From: CAVYYW01 sp963772845
Lineage (GTDB): Bacteria > Bacillota > Bacilli > Bacillales > Sporolactobacillaceae
Direction of reading: 5' to 3'
Assembly: GCA_963772845.1 (NCBI GenBank)
Contig: CAVYYW010000014.1
Location: 248,001-312,000, forward strand
DNA length: 64,000 bases
Shown here: one piece after another, positions 17,201 through 25,499 of the stretch
Numbering within the stretch: position 1 is the stretch's first letter
How the letters are laid out: each line of letters opens with the position of its first letter
Made by a program: the position numbers and the translations under genes
The notes under the pieces: generated by a model
Databases searched by the model: none
What the model saw: only the letters and a program-made list of their open reading frames with translations
What the model was told of the DNA's origin: nothing

Positions 17201-18064
17201 TTGTTTACGATTCAATTTGATACCATTTCAGATGCGAATGAGGCCTTTTTATACTTTTCTTCCCATTTTAAAGAGAATATATTAATCAACCAAGATCAGT
17301 CATCCATCTTTTTTTCTGTTAATCCTTTAAGACTGCCAGATACTGGTGGTGAAAAAGTTATAATTGGGCAGATGTTCCGTTCATTTATCCTTGACTGTTA
17401 TGAAAAGAAGTGGCTGATTAATCTTCTTTCATCGAAGTATTATTTTACGGAAAGCCATCAACAGGAACCCATATTAGAGATTTTGGAATCAATTTTTCTT
17501 GGAGAAATGACCTGTTTGCCAAAAGTGAAGAAGCTTATGGACAGAGAGGAAGTCCTTACCCATTGTCTGAGTGACGTCTTTCATACGAATCATGAGCTTG
17601 CCTTTCATGGCCTTAAGACGTTCAGGCTGCTTCCGTACCATGAATTACTGCAAAAGTATATTGAAATTGCAATCGATGAGTATAAGCTTCAAGAGGAGTA
17701 TCAAGCTTTTATTGAAAAGCTTACTTCCATGATCAGGGCCTTTCGCCCACTGTATTCAGTTGTCTATGTGGCGGATTTTGACTCAACGATTAAGCTTTAT
17801 AACGACGATTTCGAAGCCATTGATTCATCTCAGACATTGCGTTCTTTTTACCCGCTGCTTAAGCAATGGGGGATCGATGCAGAGCCAAGTCCATTGCTCG
17901 CTTTAATTGCACTGGCGCCAGAAAAAGTCGTTGTCTGTTCAGATCGTCCTGCTATGCCACTGCTCGTAACGATGTCAAGAGTTTTTGGCAGCCGGCTTTT
18001 TTTAAATAAAGCCTCTTGCTTTAAAACGCTATCCGATCACCACATCTCCAAATTAAGGGAGTAA
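17201..18064 (+). CDS. ytxC: Sporulation-related protein YtxC
   Basis: A 287-aa protein matching the Bacillus YtxC family by position (between dnaI and thrS) and overall character; the molecular role of the family is unknown to me beyond its link with sporulation. There is no signal peptide. The middle is strongly helical (CLSDVFHTNHELAFHGLKTFRL, then QKYIEIAIDEYKLQEEYQAF). The start is TTG 17201 behind AAGGAGGG, which is partly buried in a 9-bp hairpin. In B. subtilis a ytxB gene lies between dnaI and ytxC; here that place is taken by the repeat field. Confidence 0.8.
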   Translation: MFTIQFDTISDANEAFLYFSSHFKENILINQDQSSIFFSVNPLRLPDTGGEKVIIGQMFRSFILDCYEKKWLINLLSSKYYFTESHQQEPILEILESIFLGEMTCLPKVKKLMDREEVLTHCLSDVFHTNHELAFHGLKTFRLLPYHELLQKYIEIAIDEYKLQEEYQAFIEKLTSMIRAFRPLYSVVYVADFDSTIKLYNDDFEAIDSSQTLRSFYPLLKQWGIDAEPSPLLALIALAPEKVVVCSDRPAMPLLVTMSRVFGSRLFLNKASCFKTLSDHHISKLRE

Positions 18065-18096
18065 ATATTTTTTTAAAAGAAAAAACAAAGCAAAAC

Positions 18097-18125
18097 TTGT
18101 TTTTAAAAAGACCGTGGGCTATAAT
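18097..18125 (+). promoter_or_regulatory. Sigma-A promoter of thrS
   Basis: TTGTTT (18097-18102), 17-bp spacer, TATAAT (18120-18125). Transcription would start near 18132, at the base of the T-box. Confidence 0.75.
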
Positions 18126-18131
18126 ACCAGT

Positions 18132-18380
18132 ACATAAATGTTCATATGATGTGAAGACGAGGACATGGGTATTTTCACGGTCGTTCTAAGAGAAGGAAGG
18201 AATGGTGCAATCTTCCTAGCGATAGAAATTACTTACCACCTCTGAGCTTGTCGGTGAATGTAGTAGCCGTCAACGGGTAATGCCGTTATCGAACTTGAGC
18301 TGCAGGGCATCCTGCGGGAACAAGGGTGGAACCGCGATATACACTCGCCCCTTTTACAGGGACGGGTGTTTTTTGTTTTT
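18132..18380 (+). ncRNA. T-box leader, tRNA-Thr specific (thrS)
   Basis: A classic T-box riboswitch. Stem I begins around GACGAGGACATGG. The specifier codon ACC (Thr) is at 18235-18237, followed by A and CCTC that pairs with GAGG. The antitermination bulge sequence AGGGTGGAACCGCG is at 18323-18336; its TGGA complements a UCCA 3' end, which fits the U discriminator expected for tRNA-Thr. The terminator ACACTCGCCCC/GGGACGGGTGT plus TTTTTT ends near 18376. Uncharged tRNA-Thr is expected to prevent termination. Confidence 0.95.
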
Positions 18381-18426
18381 CTGAATTCTGAAAACTGTAG
18401 TCGAAAAAGAAATGGAGTGAGCGTAT

Positions 18427-20364
18427 ATGTCTGAACAAATTAAATTAACTTTCCCAGACGGTCACAGCCGTGATTTTGATCGTGGTGTGACAACAGAAGA
18501 CGTTGCAGCATCGATCAGCAGCAGCTTAAAAAAAGCGGCGGTAGCTGGAAAAATTGACGGTGTTTTGATTGACCTGAAAAGACCGGTGACCGAAGACGGA
18601 GCGATAGAAATTATAAAGCTGGATGATGCAGAGGGCATTGAAGTGATGCGCCATACGGCCACACACGTCCTCGCTCAGGCTGTTAAGCGTCTTTATGATA
18701 ACGTACAGTTGGGGGTTGGTCCCGTCATTGAAGAAGGATTCTATTATGATATAGATGTTCCTGTCTCTCTATCGGTTGAAGACCTCCCGAAAATTGAAAA
18801 AGAAATGCAAAAGATTATTGATCAAAACTTCGAGATCGTGCGAAAAGAAGTCACACGCAACGAGGCATTAACCATTTATAAAGAGCACGGCGATGCGCTG
18901 AAAGTTGAACTCATTGAAGCAATTCCTGAAGAAGAAACATTGACGATTTATGAGCAGGGCGAATTTTTTGATCTATGCCGCGGCCCTCATCTTCCTTCAA
19001 CAGGAAAGATAAAGGCGTTTAAATTGCTGAGTATCGCAGGCGCATACTGGAGAGGCAATAGTGATAATCAGATGCTTCAGAGAATATATGGAACCGCTTT
19101 TCCTAAGAAGAAACAATTAGATGATCATATTATTGAACTTGCAGACAGAAAAGAACGGGATCACCGAAAGCTCGGTAAGCAGCTGGATCTATTTACAATA
19201 TCTCAGGAAATTGGACAAGGCCTCCCCATCTGGCTTCCAAAAGGTGCGACAGTCCGCCGGATCATTGAACGCTACATTGTTGACAAGGAAATTGAGCACG
19301 GGTATGAACATGTCTACACCGCGAATTTAGCAAAAGTGGACCTTTATAAAACAAGCGGGCACTGGGATCACTATCAAGATGACATGTATCCTCCGATGCA
19401 GATTGATGCTGAGGAACAGTTGGTCCTGCGGCCAATGAACTGCCCGCATCATATGATGGTTTACAAGCATAAGCTGCACAGCTACAGGGATCTTCCTGTT
19501 CGGATCGCTGAGCTTGCTACGATGTACAGGTATGAGATGTCAGGTGCGCTTGCAGGTCTTCAGAGGGTAAGGGCTATGACATTGAACGACGCGCATTTGT
19601 TTGTACGCCCTGATCAGTTAAAAGAAGAATTTATTAATGTTGTTAAACTGGTCCAAGAGGTTTATGAGAATTTCGGAATCGACGACTACTATTTCAGACT
19701 TTCTTATCGTGATCCTGAGAATAAGGAAAAATACGTCGATAACGATGAGATGTGGGAAAAAGCGCAAGCTCTCCTAAAAGAGACAATGGAAGAGATGCAG
19801 CTGGATTACGTCGAAGCTGAGGGTGAAGCGGCTTTTTATGGTCCGAAACTGGATGTACAGGTTAAGACAGCCCTTGGAAAAGACGAAACTCTTTCTACCG
19901 TACAGCTCGACTTCCATCTCCCTGAACGCTTTGAGCTTTCCTATATCGGAGAAGATGGCAAAGAACATCGCCCGGTTGTCATTCATAGAGGTGTCGTTTC
20001 AACAATGGAACGCTTTGTCGCCTTCCTGATTGAAAAAAACAAAGGCGCATTCCCAGCATGGCTTGCGCCAGTGCAGGTTAAAATCATTCCCGTTTCTTCC
20101 GTTCACGACGACTATGCGAAAAAAGTCGAATCAGCACTGAGAAAAGCGCATATTCGCGTAGAAATTGATGGCCGCGAGGAGAAGATCGGGTACAAGATTC
20201 GTGAAGCGCAGACGATGAAAATTCCTTATATGTTGGTTGTCGGCGACCAAGAAATTGAAAAGAATGCTGTCAATGTCAGACGGTACGGAGAAAAAGACTC
20301 TGCTTCAGTCGATTTCGACCGTTTTCTTGAACAGTTGCAAACGGATATATCAGAGCACAAATAA
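18427..20364 (+). CDS. thrS: Threonyl-tRNA synthetase
   Basis: Charges tRNA-Thr. The 645-aa class II synthetase has a TGS domain (1-65), an editing domain (about 70-240, HTATHVLAQAVKRL and YWRGNSDNQMLQRIYG boundary), the catalytic core with motif 2 region and zinc-ligand segment LRPMNCPHHMMVYK, motif 3 FHLPERFEL/VVIHRGVVSTMERFVAFLIE, and an anticodon domain (from about 540). ATG 18427 follows GGAGTGAG. Expression should be controlled by the T-box directly upstream. One copy in this window; Bacillus may carry a second (thrZ) elsewhere. Confidence 0.97.
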   Translation: MSEQIKLTFPDGHSRDFDRGVTTEDVAASISSSLKKAAVAGKIDGVLIDLKRPVTEDGAIEIIKLDDAEGIEVMRHTATHVLAQAVKRLYDNVQLGVGPVIEEGFYYDIDVPVSLSVEDLPKIEKEMQKIIDQNFEIVRKEVTRNEALTIYKEHGDALKVELIEAIPEEETLTIYEQGEFFDLCRGPHLPSTGKIKAFKLLSIAGAYWRGNSDNQMLQRIYGTAFPKKKQLDDHIIELADRKERDHRKLGKQLDLFTISQEIGQGLPIWLPKGATVRRIIERYIVDKEIEHGYEHVYTANLAKVDLYKTSGHWDHYQDDMYPPMQIDAEEQLVLRPMNCPHHMMVYKHKLHSYRDLPVRIAELATMYRYEMSGALAGLQRVRAMTLNDAHLFVRPDQLKEEFINVVKLVQEVYENFGIDDYYFRLSYRDPENKEKYVDNDEMWEKAQALLKETMEEMQLDYVEAEGEAAFYGPKLDVQVKTALGKDETLSTVQLDFHLPERFELSYIGEDGKEHRPVVIHRGVVSTMERFVAFLIEKNKGAFPAWLAPVQVKIIPVSSVHDDYAKKVESALRKAHIRVEIDGREEKIGYKIREAQTMKIPYMLVVGDQEIEKNAVNVRRYGEKDSASVDFDRFLEQLQTDISEHK

Positions 20365-20447
20365 AAAAGGCAAAATACTTCTTGCTTTTAACGACAGCCT
20401 TTGCTAAAGTAAAGAGGTTGTTGTATTGAACCTCATCCGCACCGCTC

Positions 20448-20476
20448 TTGATTAATGATTCAAGACGTGTTATGAT
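20448..20476 (+). promoter_or_regulatory. Sigma-A promoter of infC-rpmI-rplT
   Basis: TTGATT (20448-20453), 17-bp spacer, TATGAT (20471-20476), giving a start near 20483 and a leader of about 210 nt. Confidence 0.65.
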
Positions 20477-20482
20477 GAAAAA

Positions 20483-20690
20483 AGTGTATAAGAATATGAG
20501 CAAAAGAAGAAGCGCCCAGCTTCTCACCTGATTGACTCCGATTGGATGTTGGCAGGTATGAGGATATTGCATGAGATTTTGCACGGGCGTCTAATAAGAT
20601 GCTCGTGCTTTTTTATGGATGCAGCGGGAACACTGGATGCGTTTGCTCCTTAATTTTATACAAAAATGTATTTGACACTGTTGGAGGTGG
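20483..20690 (+). ncRNA. infC operon leader (L20 autoregulatory leader) with terminator
   Basis: The leader ends in a strong intrinsic terminator at 20581-20617: GCACGGGCGTCT and AGATGCTCGTGC with an AATA loop, then TTTTTT. In B. subtilis, ribosomal protein L20 binds the infC leader and promotes this termination. The position, length and terminator here match that arrangement; the L20 contact site itself I could not verify by eye. Confidence 0.75.
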
Positions 20691-20696
20691 CTCAAT

Positions 20697-21215
20697 ATTA
20701 GCAAAGATATGATTGTTAACGAAGGAATCCGTGCCTCTCAAGTCCGTTTGATTGATCAGAATGGCGAACAACTGGGAATTAAAACAAAAAATGAAGCATT
20801 AGATCTTTCCAGAACTGCCAACCTGGACCTGGTGATGGTGGCTCCTACAGCAAAACCGCCAGTATGCCGGATCATGGACTACGGAAAATTTCGTTATGAA
20901 CAGCAAAAGAAAGAAAAAGAAGCCCGTAAGAATCAAAAGATTATTAACCTGAAAGAAATTCGCCTAAGCCCAAGTATTGAAGAGCATGATTTTAATACGA
21001 AGCTTCGAAATGCCAAGAAGTTTTTGGAAAAAGGCGATAAAGTAAAGGCCTCAATCCGTTTCAGAGGACGGGCAATCACTCACTCCGATCTTGGCCGTAA
21101 GGTTCTTGAGCGTTTAGCTAAAGAATGTGAAGATGTGGGTACGATTGAAGCCAGACCTAAAATGGAAGGACGCAGCATGTTCCTGGTCCTTGCGCCAATT
21201 AACGAGAAACAATAA
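20697..21215 (+). CDS. infC: Translation initiation factor IF-3 (AUU start)
   Basis: IF-3 binds the 30S subunit and polices start-codon choice. I place the start at ATT 20697: GGAGGTGG at 20683-20690 is six bases upstream and the resulting N-terminus (M-S-K-D-M-I-V-N-E) matches the family. The later ATG at 20709 lacks a ribosome site at the right distance. The rare AUU start is the known device by which IF-3 limits its own synthesis. The 172-aa protein shows the N-domain RASQVRLIDQNGEQLGIK, the lysine-rich linker and the C-domain with VKASIRFRGRAITH. First gene of infC-rpmI-rplT. Confidence 0.96.
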   Translation: MSKDMIVNEGIRASQVRLIDQNGEQLGIKTKNEALDLSRTANLDLVMVAPTAKPPVCRIMDYGKFRYEQQKKEKEARKNQKIINLKEIRLSPSIEEHDFNTKLRNAKKFLEKGDKVKASIRFRGRAITHSDLGRKVLERLAKECEDVGTIEARPKMEGRSMFLVLAPINEKQ

Positions 21216-21235
21216 GCTGACAGGAGGATATCATT

Positions 21236-21424
21236 ATGCCAAAAATGAAAACACATAAAGGTGCTTCTAAGCGCTTTAAAAAAACAGGTTCTGGTAAACT
21301 GAAACGCGGACATGCGTTCACAAGCCATATGTTCAAAAACAAATCTCAGAAGCAAAAGCGCAAATTGCGTAAAGGCGCTCTTGTTTCCAGCGCAGACGCT
21401 AAGAGAATCAGCAAGCTTATTTAA
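21236..21424 (+). CDS. rpmI: 50S ribosomal protein L35
   Basis: Small basic large-subunit protein. The 62-aa sequence starts MPKMKTHKGASKRFKKTGSG and keeps the KRKLRKGALVS block; it is a few residues shorter at the C-terminus than the 66-aa B. subtilis protein. The ribosome site AGGAGGAT precedes ATG 21236, and it sits 20 bases after infC and 45 bases before rplT. Confidence 0.97.
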   Translation: MPKMKTHKGASKRFKKTGSGKLKRGHAFTSHMFKNKSQKQKRKLRKGALVSSADAKRISKLI

Positions 21425-21469
21425 TTTAAACGATTATGTTGTATGAGAGATAAATAGGAGGTTTTTAAT

Positions 21470-21826
21470 ATGCCAAGAGTAAAAGGCGGCTACGTTACAC
21501 GTCGCAGACGCAAAAAGGTACTAAAATTAGCAAGAGGTTATTATGGCGCAAAGCACAAACTATTTAAGGTTGCGCAACAACAGGTATTTAAATCTTTACA
21601 ATACGCTTACAGAGACCGTCGTCAGCGCAAGAGAGATTTCCGCAAGCTGTGGATCGCTCGTATTAACGCGGCTGCACGTTTGAATGGTTTATCTTACAGC
21701 CGTCTGATGCATGGCCTGAAGGTTGCCGGTATTGATGTAAACCGTAAAATGCTTGCTGACTTGGCTGTTCATGATGACAAAGCGTTTTCTGAACTTGCAA
21801 GCAAAGCAAAAGAAGCGGTAAAATAA
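21470..21826 (+). CDS. rplT: 50S ribosomal protein L20
   Basis: Essential for large-subunit assembly, binding 23S rRNA early, and in B. subtilis the autoregulator of this operon through the infC leader. The 118-aa protein begins MPRVKGGYVTRRRRKKVLKL and contains the conserved RKLWIARINAAARLNGLSYS segment. ATG 21470 is preceded by AGGAGG. A terminator follows directly. Confidence 0.98.
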   Translation: MPRVKGGYVTRRRRKKVLKLARGYYGAKHKLFKVAQQQVFKSLQYAYRDRRQRKRDFRKLWIARINAAARLNGLSYSRLMHGLKVAGIDVNRKMLADLAVHDDKAFSELASKAKEAVK

Positions 21827-21839
21827 ATAGTTTTTATAA

Positions 21840-21868
21840 AAAAGCTGATCTGTAAAGATCAGCTTTTT
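21840..21868 (+). terminator. Terminator after rplT
   Basis: AAAGCTGATC and GATCAGCTTT pair perfectly around TGTAAA, with a T-run. It can also serve the converging ysdB gene. Confidence 0.85.
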
Positions 21869-21904
21869 GTATTTTTGTTTTAATAAGGTTTGTATGGTTT
21901 GTCT

Positions 21905-22276
21905 TCAGATGGTCATGAGTTCTCTCATAGGCGGATCCCAGTTTATTTCTGCCAAAGGATATTTCTCATACAGTTTTTTCTCAATTTCGTAAAAGTCATT
22001 TCTGCTCCATTCGCGATAGTCCAGCGTGCTATTGTCTAGGCGAAGCTGAATGGCCTCGACGACATAACGGCCTTCCTCACCTCTCCAAAGGCATTCACCG
22101 GTAAAAGAAGCTCCGTGAGACGTAACAAAGATCATCTGGCCTTTTTCATAAATATACAAATCCTGATGGGAAAGGGCATATCTGTATTGGAAAAACGGCG
22201 TCTTGCGATAACGTAAAATACTGTATCCTACACATCCAAGTGCAGCAAGAATAAACAGGATCAATAAGGCGTTCAT
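21905..22276 (-). CDS. ysdB: YsdB-like small membrane protein
   Basis: A 123-aa protein with an N-terminal membrane segment (MNALLILFILAALGCVGYSIL) followed by a soluble part with FQYRYALSHQDLYIYEKG and EWSRNDFYEIEKKLYEKYP. I start at 22276 because GGAAGAAGGTG lies just upstream; the longer frame starting at 22318 adds residues before that site. It resembles B. subtilis YsdB, a small membrane protein of the sigma-W regulon, in length and position after rplT. It is on the opposite strand from its neighbours and divergent from the dUTPase gene. Confidence 0.75.
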   Translation of the reverse strand: MNALLILFILAALGCVGYSILRYRKTPFFQYRYALSHQDLYIYEKGQMIFVTSHGASFTGECLWRGEEGRYVVEAIQLRLDNSTLDYREWSRNDFYEIEKKLYEKYPLAEINWDPPMRELMTI

Positions 22277-22359
22277 ATTGTGTGCACCTTCTTCCTTTTG
22301 AAAAATCAAAATTTGCACATGTTATAATTATTAATATCACCAAAAGCAGGAGGCCAAAC

Positions 22360-22866
22360 ATGGATTTACAACAATTACAGAAATTATTTGAATCACAACG
22401 AGAGCTGGATCAAGAAATTGCAACAAAACATAACATTACTTATGAAAGTGTATGGAATGAACTGTTAATGGCCTTTCTAGTTGAAATAGGGGAATGTGCC
22501 AATGAAACCCGCTGTTTTAAATTTTGGAGCCTTAAAGGCCCTTCAGAAAATGATGTTATATTGGAAGAGTATGTCGATGGTGTTCATTTTTTACTGTCCA
22601 TTGGTCTTCATTATGGTTTTGATCAAATGGATGAACTTGCCTCTCGTACTAAATCGTTGATGAAAATCGACTTGACGGAAATTTTTCATAATATTTATAG
22701 AATAGCCACATTGCTCCAAATTGAAAGAAAGCCAGTGCATTACTATAGTCTCTTTGAGTATTATTTTGCACTTGGCCATGCCTTATCCTTTTCTGATGAA
22801 GAAATTATTGGGGCGTATTATGCGAAACACGAAGAAAATTACCGCAGACAGGAAAATGGGTATTAA
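22360..22866 (+). CDS. dUTP diphosphatase, all-alpha (dUTPase-2/MazG-like)
   Basis: Hydrolyses dUTP to dUMP and pyrophosphate, keeping uracil out of DNA. The 168-aa helical protein has the metal-binding acidic pattern of the dimeric dUTPase family: FLVEIGECANETRCFKFW and EEYVDGVHFLLSIGLHYGFD, i.e. E-x-x-E and E-x-x-x-D motifs. ATG 22360 follows AGGAGG at 22348-22353; an in-frame ATG at 22282 lies upstream of the promoter-like TTATAATTATT and has no ribosome site. It is not the trimeric Dut family. Confidence 0.85.
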   Translation: MDLQQLQKLFESQRELDQEIATKHNITYESVWNELLMAFLVEIGECANETRCFKFWSLKGPSENDVILEEYVDGVHFLLSIGLHYGFDQMDELASRTKSLMKIDLTEIFHNIYRIATLLQIERKPVHYYSLFEYYFALGHALSFSDEEIIGAYYAKHEENYRRQENGY

Positions 22867-22943
22867 GGACTCAAAAGAGCAAAAGATTGTGACTAAATAA
22901 TAAATTCAGTATAATACTAACTATATAAAAGGAGGACTATCTG

Positions 22944-24029
22944 ATGGCAAAACTAGACGAACAGCTGCAAATGCTTAAAGAACTCACCGATGCAAAAGGA
23001 ATTTCAGGAAATGAGCGGGAACCCCGTGAAGTTATGAAGAAATACATAGAGCCCTTTGCTGATGAATTGATGTATGACAATCTTGGCAGCTTAGTTGCGG
23101 TGAAAAAAGGAAAGGCTGATGGACCGAAAATTATGGTTGCCGGCCACCTTGATGAAATCGGATTTATGGTGACACAGATTGATGATAATGGATTCGTAAA
23201 ATTTCAAACGGTAGGTGGATGGTGGGGGCAGGTCATGCTTGCACAACGCGTCACCATTCAGACAAAGAAGGGTGATATACCAGGCGTGATTGGTTCAAAA
23301 CCCCCACATATTTTATCACCTGAAGACCGTAAGAAACCGGTAAATGTGAAAGAAATGTTTATTGATATTGGTGTTGCTGATAAAGAAGAAGCCCTTTCCT
23401 CAGGGATCAGGCCCGGAGATTCTGTCGTTCCTCTGTGTGAATTTACGTTGATGCATAATCCGAAGTATATGCTTGCTAAAGCATGGGATAATCGGATTGG
23501 GTGTGCTATTGCCATCGACGTATTGAAACAACTGAAGGGTGTGGATCATCCGAATGTTGTTTATGGGGTTGGCACAGTTCAGGAAGAGGTTGGTCTCCGT
23601 GGTGCAACAACATCTGCCAATCTGATTCAGCCCGATATTGGAATCGCTGTTGATACAGGAATCCCTGGCGATACTCCAGGGCTTTCAGATAAAGATGCGA
23701 TGTCAAAGCTCGGGAAAGGCCCGCAAATTATTATGTATGATGCTTCTATTGTCACTCATAAAGGACTGCGTGATTTTATAACAGACACAGCGGATGAACA
23801 TAATATTCCTTATCAATTTGAAACATCCCCTGGCGGAGGAACAGATGCAGGGAAGATTCATTTGACTGCTAATGGTGTACCGGCGCTGTCTATTACAGTA
23901 GCGACACGTTATATCCATTCCCATGCCTCCATGATTCACCGTGATGATTATGAGAACGCGGTTAAAATACTTGTTGAAGCAATTAAACAGCTTGATGATA
24001 AAAAAGTTAAAGAAATAACATTTGGGTAA
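22944..24029 (+). CDS. ysdC: M42-family glutamyl aminopeptidase-like metallopeptidase
   Basis: A 361-aa cytosolic aminopeptidase of the M42 (TET-like) family, identical in length to B. subtilis YsdC. Metal ligands and catalytic acids are visible: VAGHLDEIGFMV (His, Asp), AWDNRIGCAIAID (bridging Asp), TVQEEVGLRGA (Glu pair), VDTGIPGDTPG (Asp) and RYIHSHASMIHRDD (His). ATG 22944 follows AAAGGAGGAC. The substrate is likely acidic or neutral N-terminal residues of peptides. The gene is followed immediately by repeat field 2 without an obvious terminator. Confidence 0.92.
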   Translation: MAKLDEQLQMLKELTDAKGISGNEREPREVMKKYIEPFADELMYDNLGSLVAVKKGKADGPKIMVAGHLDEIGFMVTQIDDNGFVKFQTVGGWWGQVMLAQRVTIQTKKGDIPGVIGSKPPHILSPEDRKKPVNVKEMFIDIGVADKEEALSSGIRPGDSVVPLCEFTLMHNPKYMLAKAWDNRIGCAIAIDVLKQLKGVDHPNVVYGVGTVQEEVGLRGATTSANLIQPDIGIAVDTGIPGDTPGLSDKDAMSKLGKGPQIIMYDASIVTHKGLRDFITDTADEHNIPYQFETSPGGGTDAGKIHLTANGVPALSITVATRYIHSHASMIHRDDYENAVKILVEAIKQLDDKKVKEITFG

Positions 24030-24088
24030 TACTTGAATCTTCACCGCAGAAGAAAATGCGGTTTCTATCCATTGAAAGCAGAAATACC

Positions 24089-24180
24089 CTCGCTTTCCGC
24101 GGGCACGGCCTCAGCTAACTTTGGCGTGATTTCTTTGTACGCCAAAGTGGATCTTCGGACGCGTGCTGTTTCCGCAGGAC
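24089..24180 (+). repeat. Palindromic element, copy 6
   Basis: CTCGCTTTCCGCGGGCACGG ... GCGTGCTGTTTCCGCAGGAC with inner stem ACTTTGGCG/CGCCAAAGT. Starts about 60 bases after the ysdC stop. Confidence 0.95.
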
Positions 24181-24250
24181 ATGAAACAGCATCTTTGAAT
24201 CTCGCCGCACGAAGAAAATGCAGTTGCCATACATTGAAAGCAGAAATACC

Positions 24251-24348
24251 CTCGCTTTCCGCGGGCACGGCCTCAGCTAACTTTGACGTGATTTCTTTGT
24301 GCGCCAAAGTGGATCTTCGGACGCGTGCTGTTTCCGCAGGAGTCTCGG
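24251..24348 (+). repeat. Palindromic element, copy 7
   Basis: Tandem partner of copy 6, joined by the common 70-nt spacer. The left inner arm carries TTTGACG instead of TTTGGCG, breaking one stem pair. Confidence 0.95.
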
Positions 24349-24705
24349 GTATTTCTTGCTTTCAATGAGCATGTGTATTTTCGAGGAGTCTCACACCTTC
24401 CGCATCAATCAACGTGTTTATTAAGTGGTGATGTTCTTTTAGAAGTCATTTACGGCTATAAATTTTCCTGTCTCAGCTTAATTGATCCGGCCGAGATCCC
24501 TCGAGTTTGCGAGCATAGGTTGTGATACCACTTTTTCAATTCCAGTGACTCGCCTACCAAAAGGTCTTTGTGCTTTTATTATTGAGTGCCTGAGTTAATA
24601 TTTAGAAAAAATATCTTCATTTCAAATCATTGCCTTCAGAAATCTTTCTTTCAGTGTAAAGTAAAATGAAGTCGGCTTTCATTCCATTTTGACTTATTGA
24701 AGTGG

Positions 24706-25050
24706 AGTGCACGAGACTCCTCGAAAATGCATCCGCATTTTCATCGTGCGGTGTGAATTCGAGAACGTTGTTTCAAGTCCTGCAGAATCAGCTTGAGGGC
24801 ACTGAAAAAGGCCACCGGAATATTCATTTGCCAATTTGGCCGAGCTGCCGGGAAAGTTTGAGACGCCTGCGGAATCAGCGTGACCAGGCGAGACCCCACA
24901 GCGCAACATTTGCTTAAATAGCGAGGAGGCTCGCGGTCCGCCCGCGGCAAGCGAGAACTTTTCAAAGCTCGGCCCGAAGGGCAAAAAGAGACTTTTTCAG
25001 TGGCCACATCAGCGTTCCAAGCGAGAACTTTCCAAAGCTCGGCACGAGAC
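24706..25050. repeat. Second repeat type (GAGACCCC/GAGGAGGCTCG) array
   Basis: Contains CGCCTGCGGAATCAGCG, GGCGAGACCCCACAG and GCGAGGAGGCTCGCGG blocks, and two near-identical stretches at about 24947 and 25019 (GCGAGAACTTT ... CAAAGCTCGG). ACTGAAAAAG near 24799 is inverted near 24994. This type resembles a repeat I recall in many Bacillaceae genomes. Confidence 0.7.
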
Positions 25051-25105
25051 GCAAATTAGTTTATTTATGAAAGTGATTCCAATAAAATTATTTAATAGGT
25101 TTTCT

Positions 25106-25135
25106 GGCTGTCGGTTAAGGTCCGGCAGCCTTTTT
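25106..25135 (+). terminator. Intrinsic terminator at end of repeat field 2
   Basis: GGCTGTCGG and CCGGCAGCC with a TTAAGGT loop, then TTTTT. It could end transcription coming from ysdC through the repeats. Confidence 0.75.
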
Positions 25136-25145
25136 CATTTTTAAA

Positions 25146-25190
25146 CAAAAAAGAAAAGCATGATTCGGAGGGCGTCACCCTGAATCATGC
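25146..25190 (-). terminator. Terminator of sspI
   Basis: On the minus strand GCATGATTC and GAATCATGC pair with an extra inner GGGTGACGCCC hairpin, followed by TTTTCTTTTTTG. It lies 28 bases after the sspI stop. Confidence 0.8.
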
Positions 25191-25217
25191 AATACGATTG
25201 CCTTCTCTTTATTTTAG

Positions 25218-25421
25218 TTAGACGCCTTTTTCAAGCAAATTCACCATGTTGGATTTATCATTTTCAGAGGATTGCTGCCAAATAATTTCGAATAAAACGC
25301 CAAGTCCAGGAAGCATTTTTTCTCTGCCATCCTCTATAGCCTCGACAATCGTATCTCTAAGATTGCCGGTGTCTGAATTATCCAGATTTTGCTTAATTGC
25401 GTTACGAATATTAAGATCCAT
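25218..25421 (-). CDS. sspI: Small acid-soluble spore protein SspI
   Basis: A minor SASP found in the spore core. The 67-aa sequence MDLNIRNAIKQNL ... EDGREKMLPGLGVLFEIIWQ matches the SspI family, whose hallmark is the MLPGLGVLFE block. The ribosome site AAGGAGTG precedes the start. A sigma-G type -10 (CATACTA) lies upstream at 25447-25453, consistent with forespore expression. It is opposite to its neighbours and lies between repeat field 2 and the methyltransferase gene, as in B. subtilis (sspI-ysgA-pheS). Confidence 0.95.
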   Translation of the reverse strand: MDLNIRNAIKQNLDNSDTGNLRDTIVEAIEDGREKMLPGLGVLFEIIWQQSSENDKSNMVNLLEKGV

Positions 25422-25446
25422 AGTCGCACTCCTTCCGTTTTTATAT

Positions 25447-25453
25447 TAGTATG
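25447..25453 (-). promoter_or_regulatory. Sigma-G -10 element of sspI
   Basis: CATACTA on the minus strand is an exact match to the sigma-G -10 consensus CATNHTA. A weak -35 (GCGTA) lies about 19 bases upstream. Confidence 0.6.
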
Positions 25454-25499
25454 GTTATATATCTTTTTACTATACGCATGAAACAAAGGAGTTTAATGT

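Larger units (their letters stand above)
24030..25060. repeat. Repeat field 2 (ysdC-sspI gap), no genes
   Basis: It holds two plus-strand palindromic elements (copies 6 and 7), the shared tail starting AATCAACGTG near 24405 with a GTCATTTACGGCTATA block also found near 37370, and a second repeat type at 24700-25050. Small frames on both strands read through the repeats and are not supported as genes. Confidence 0.9.
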
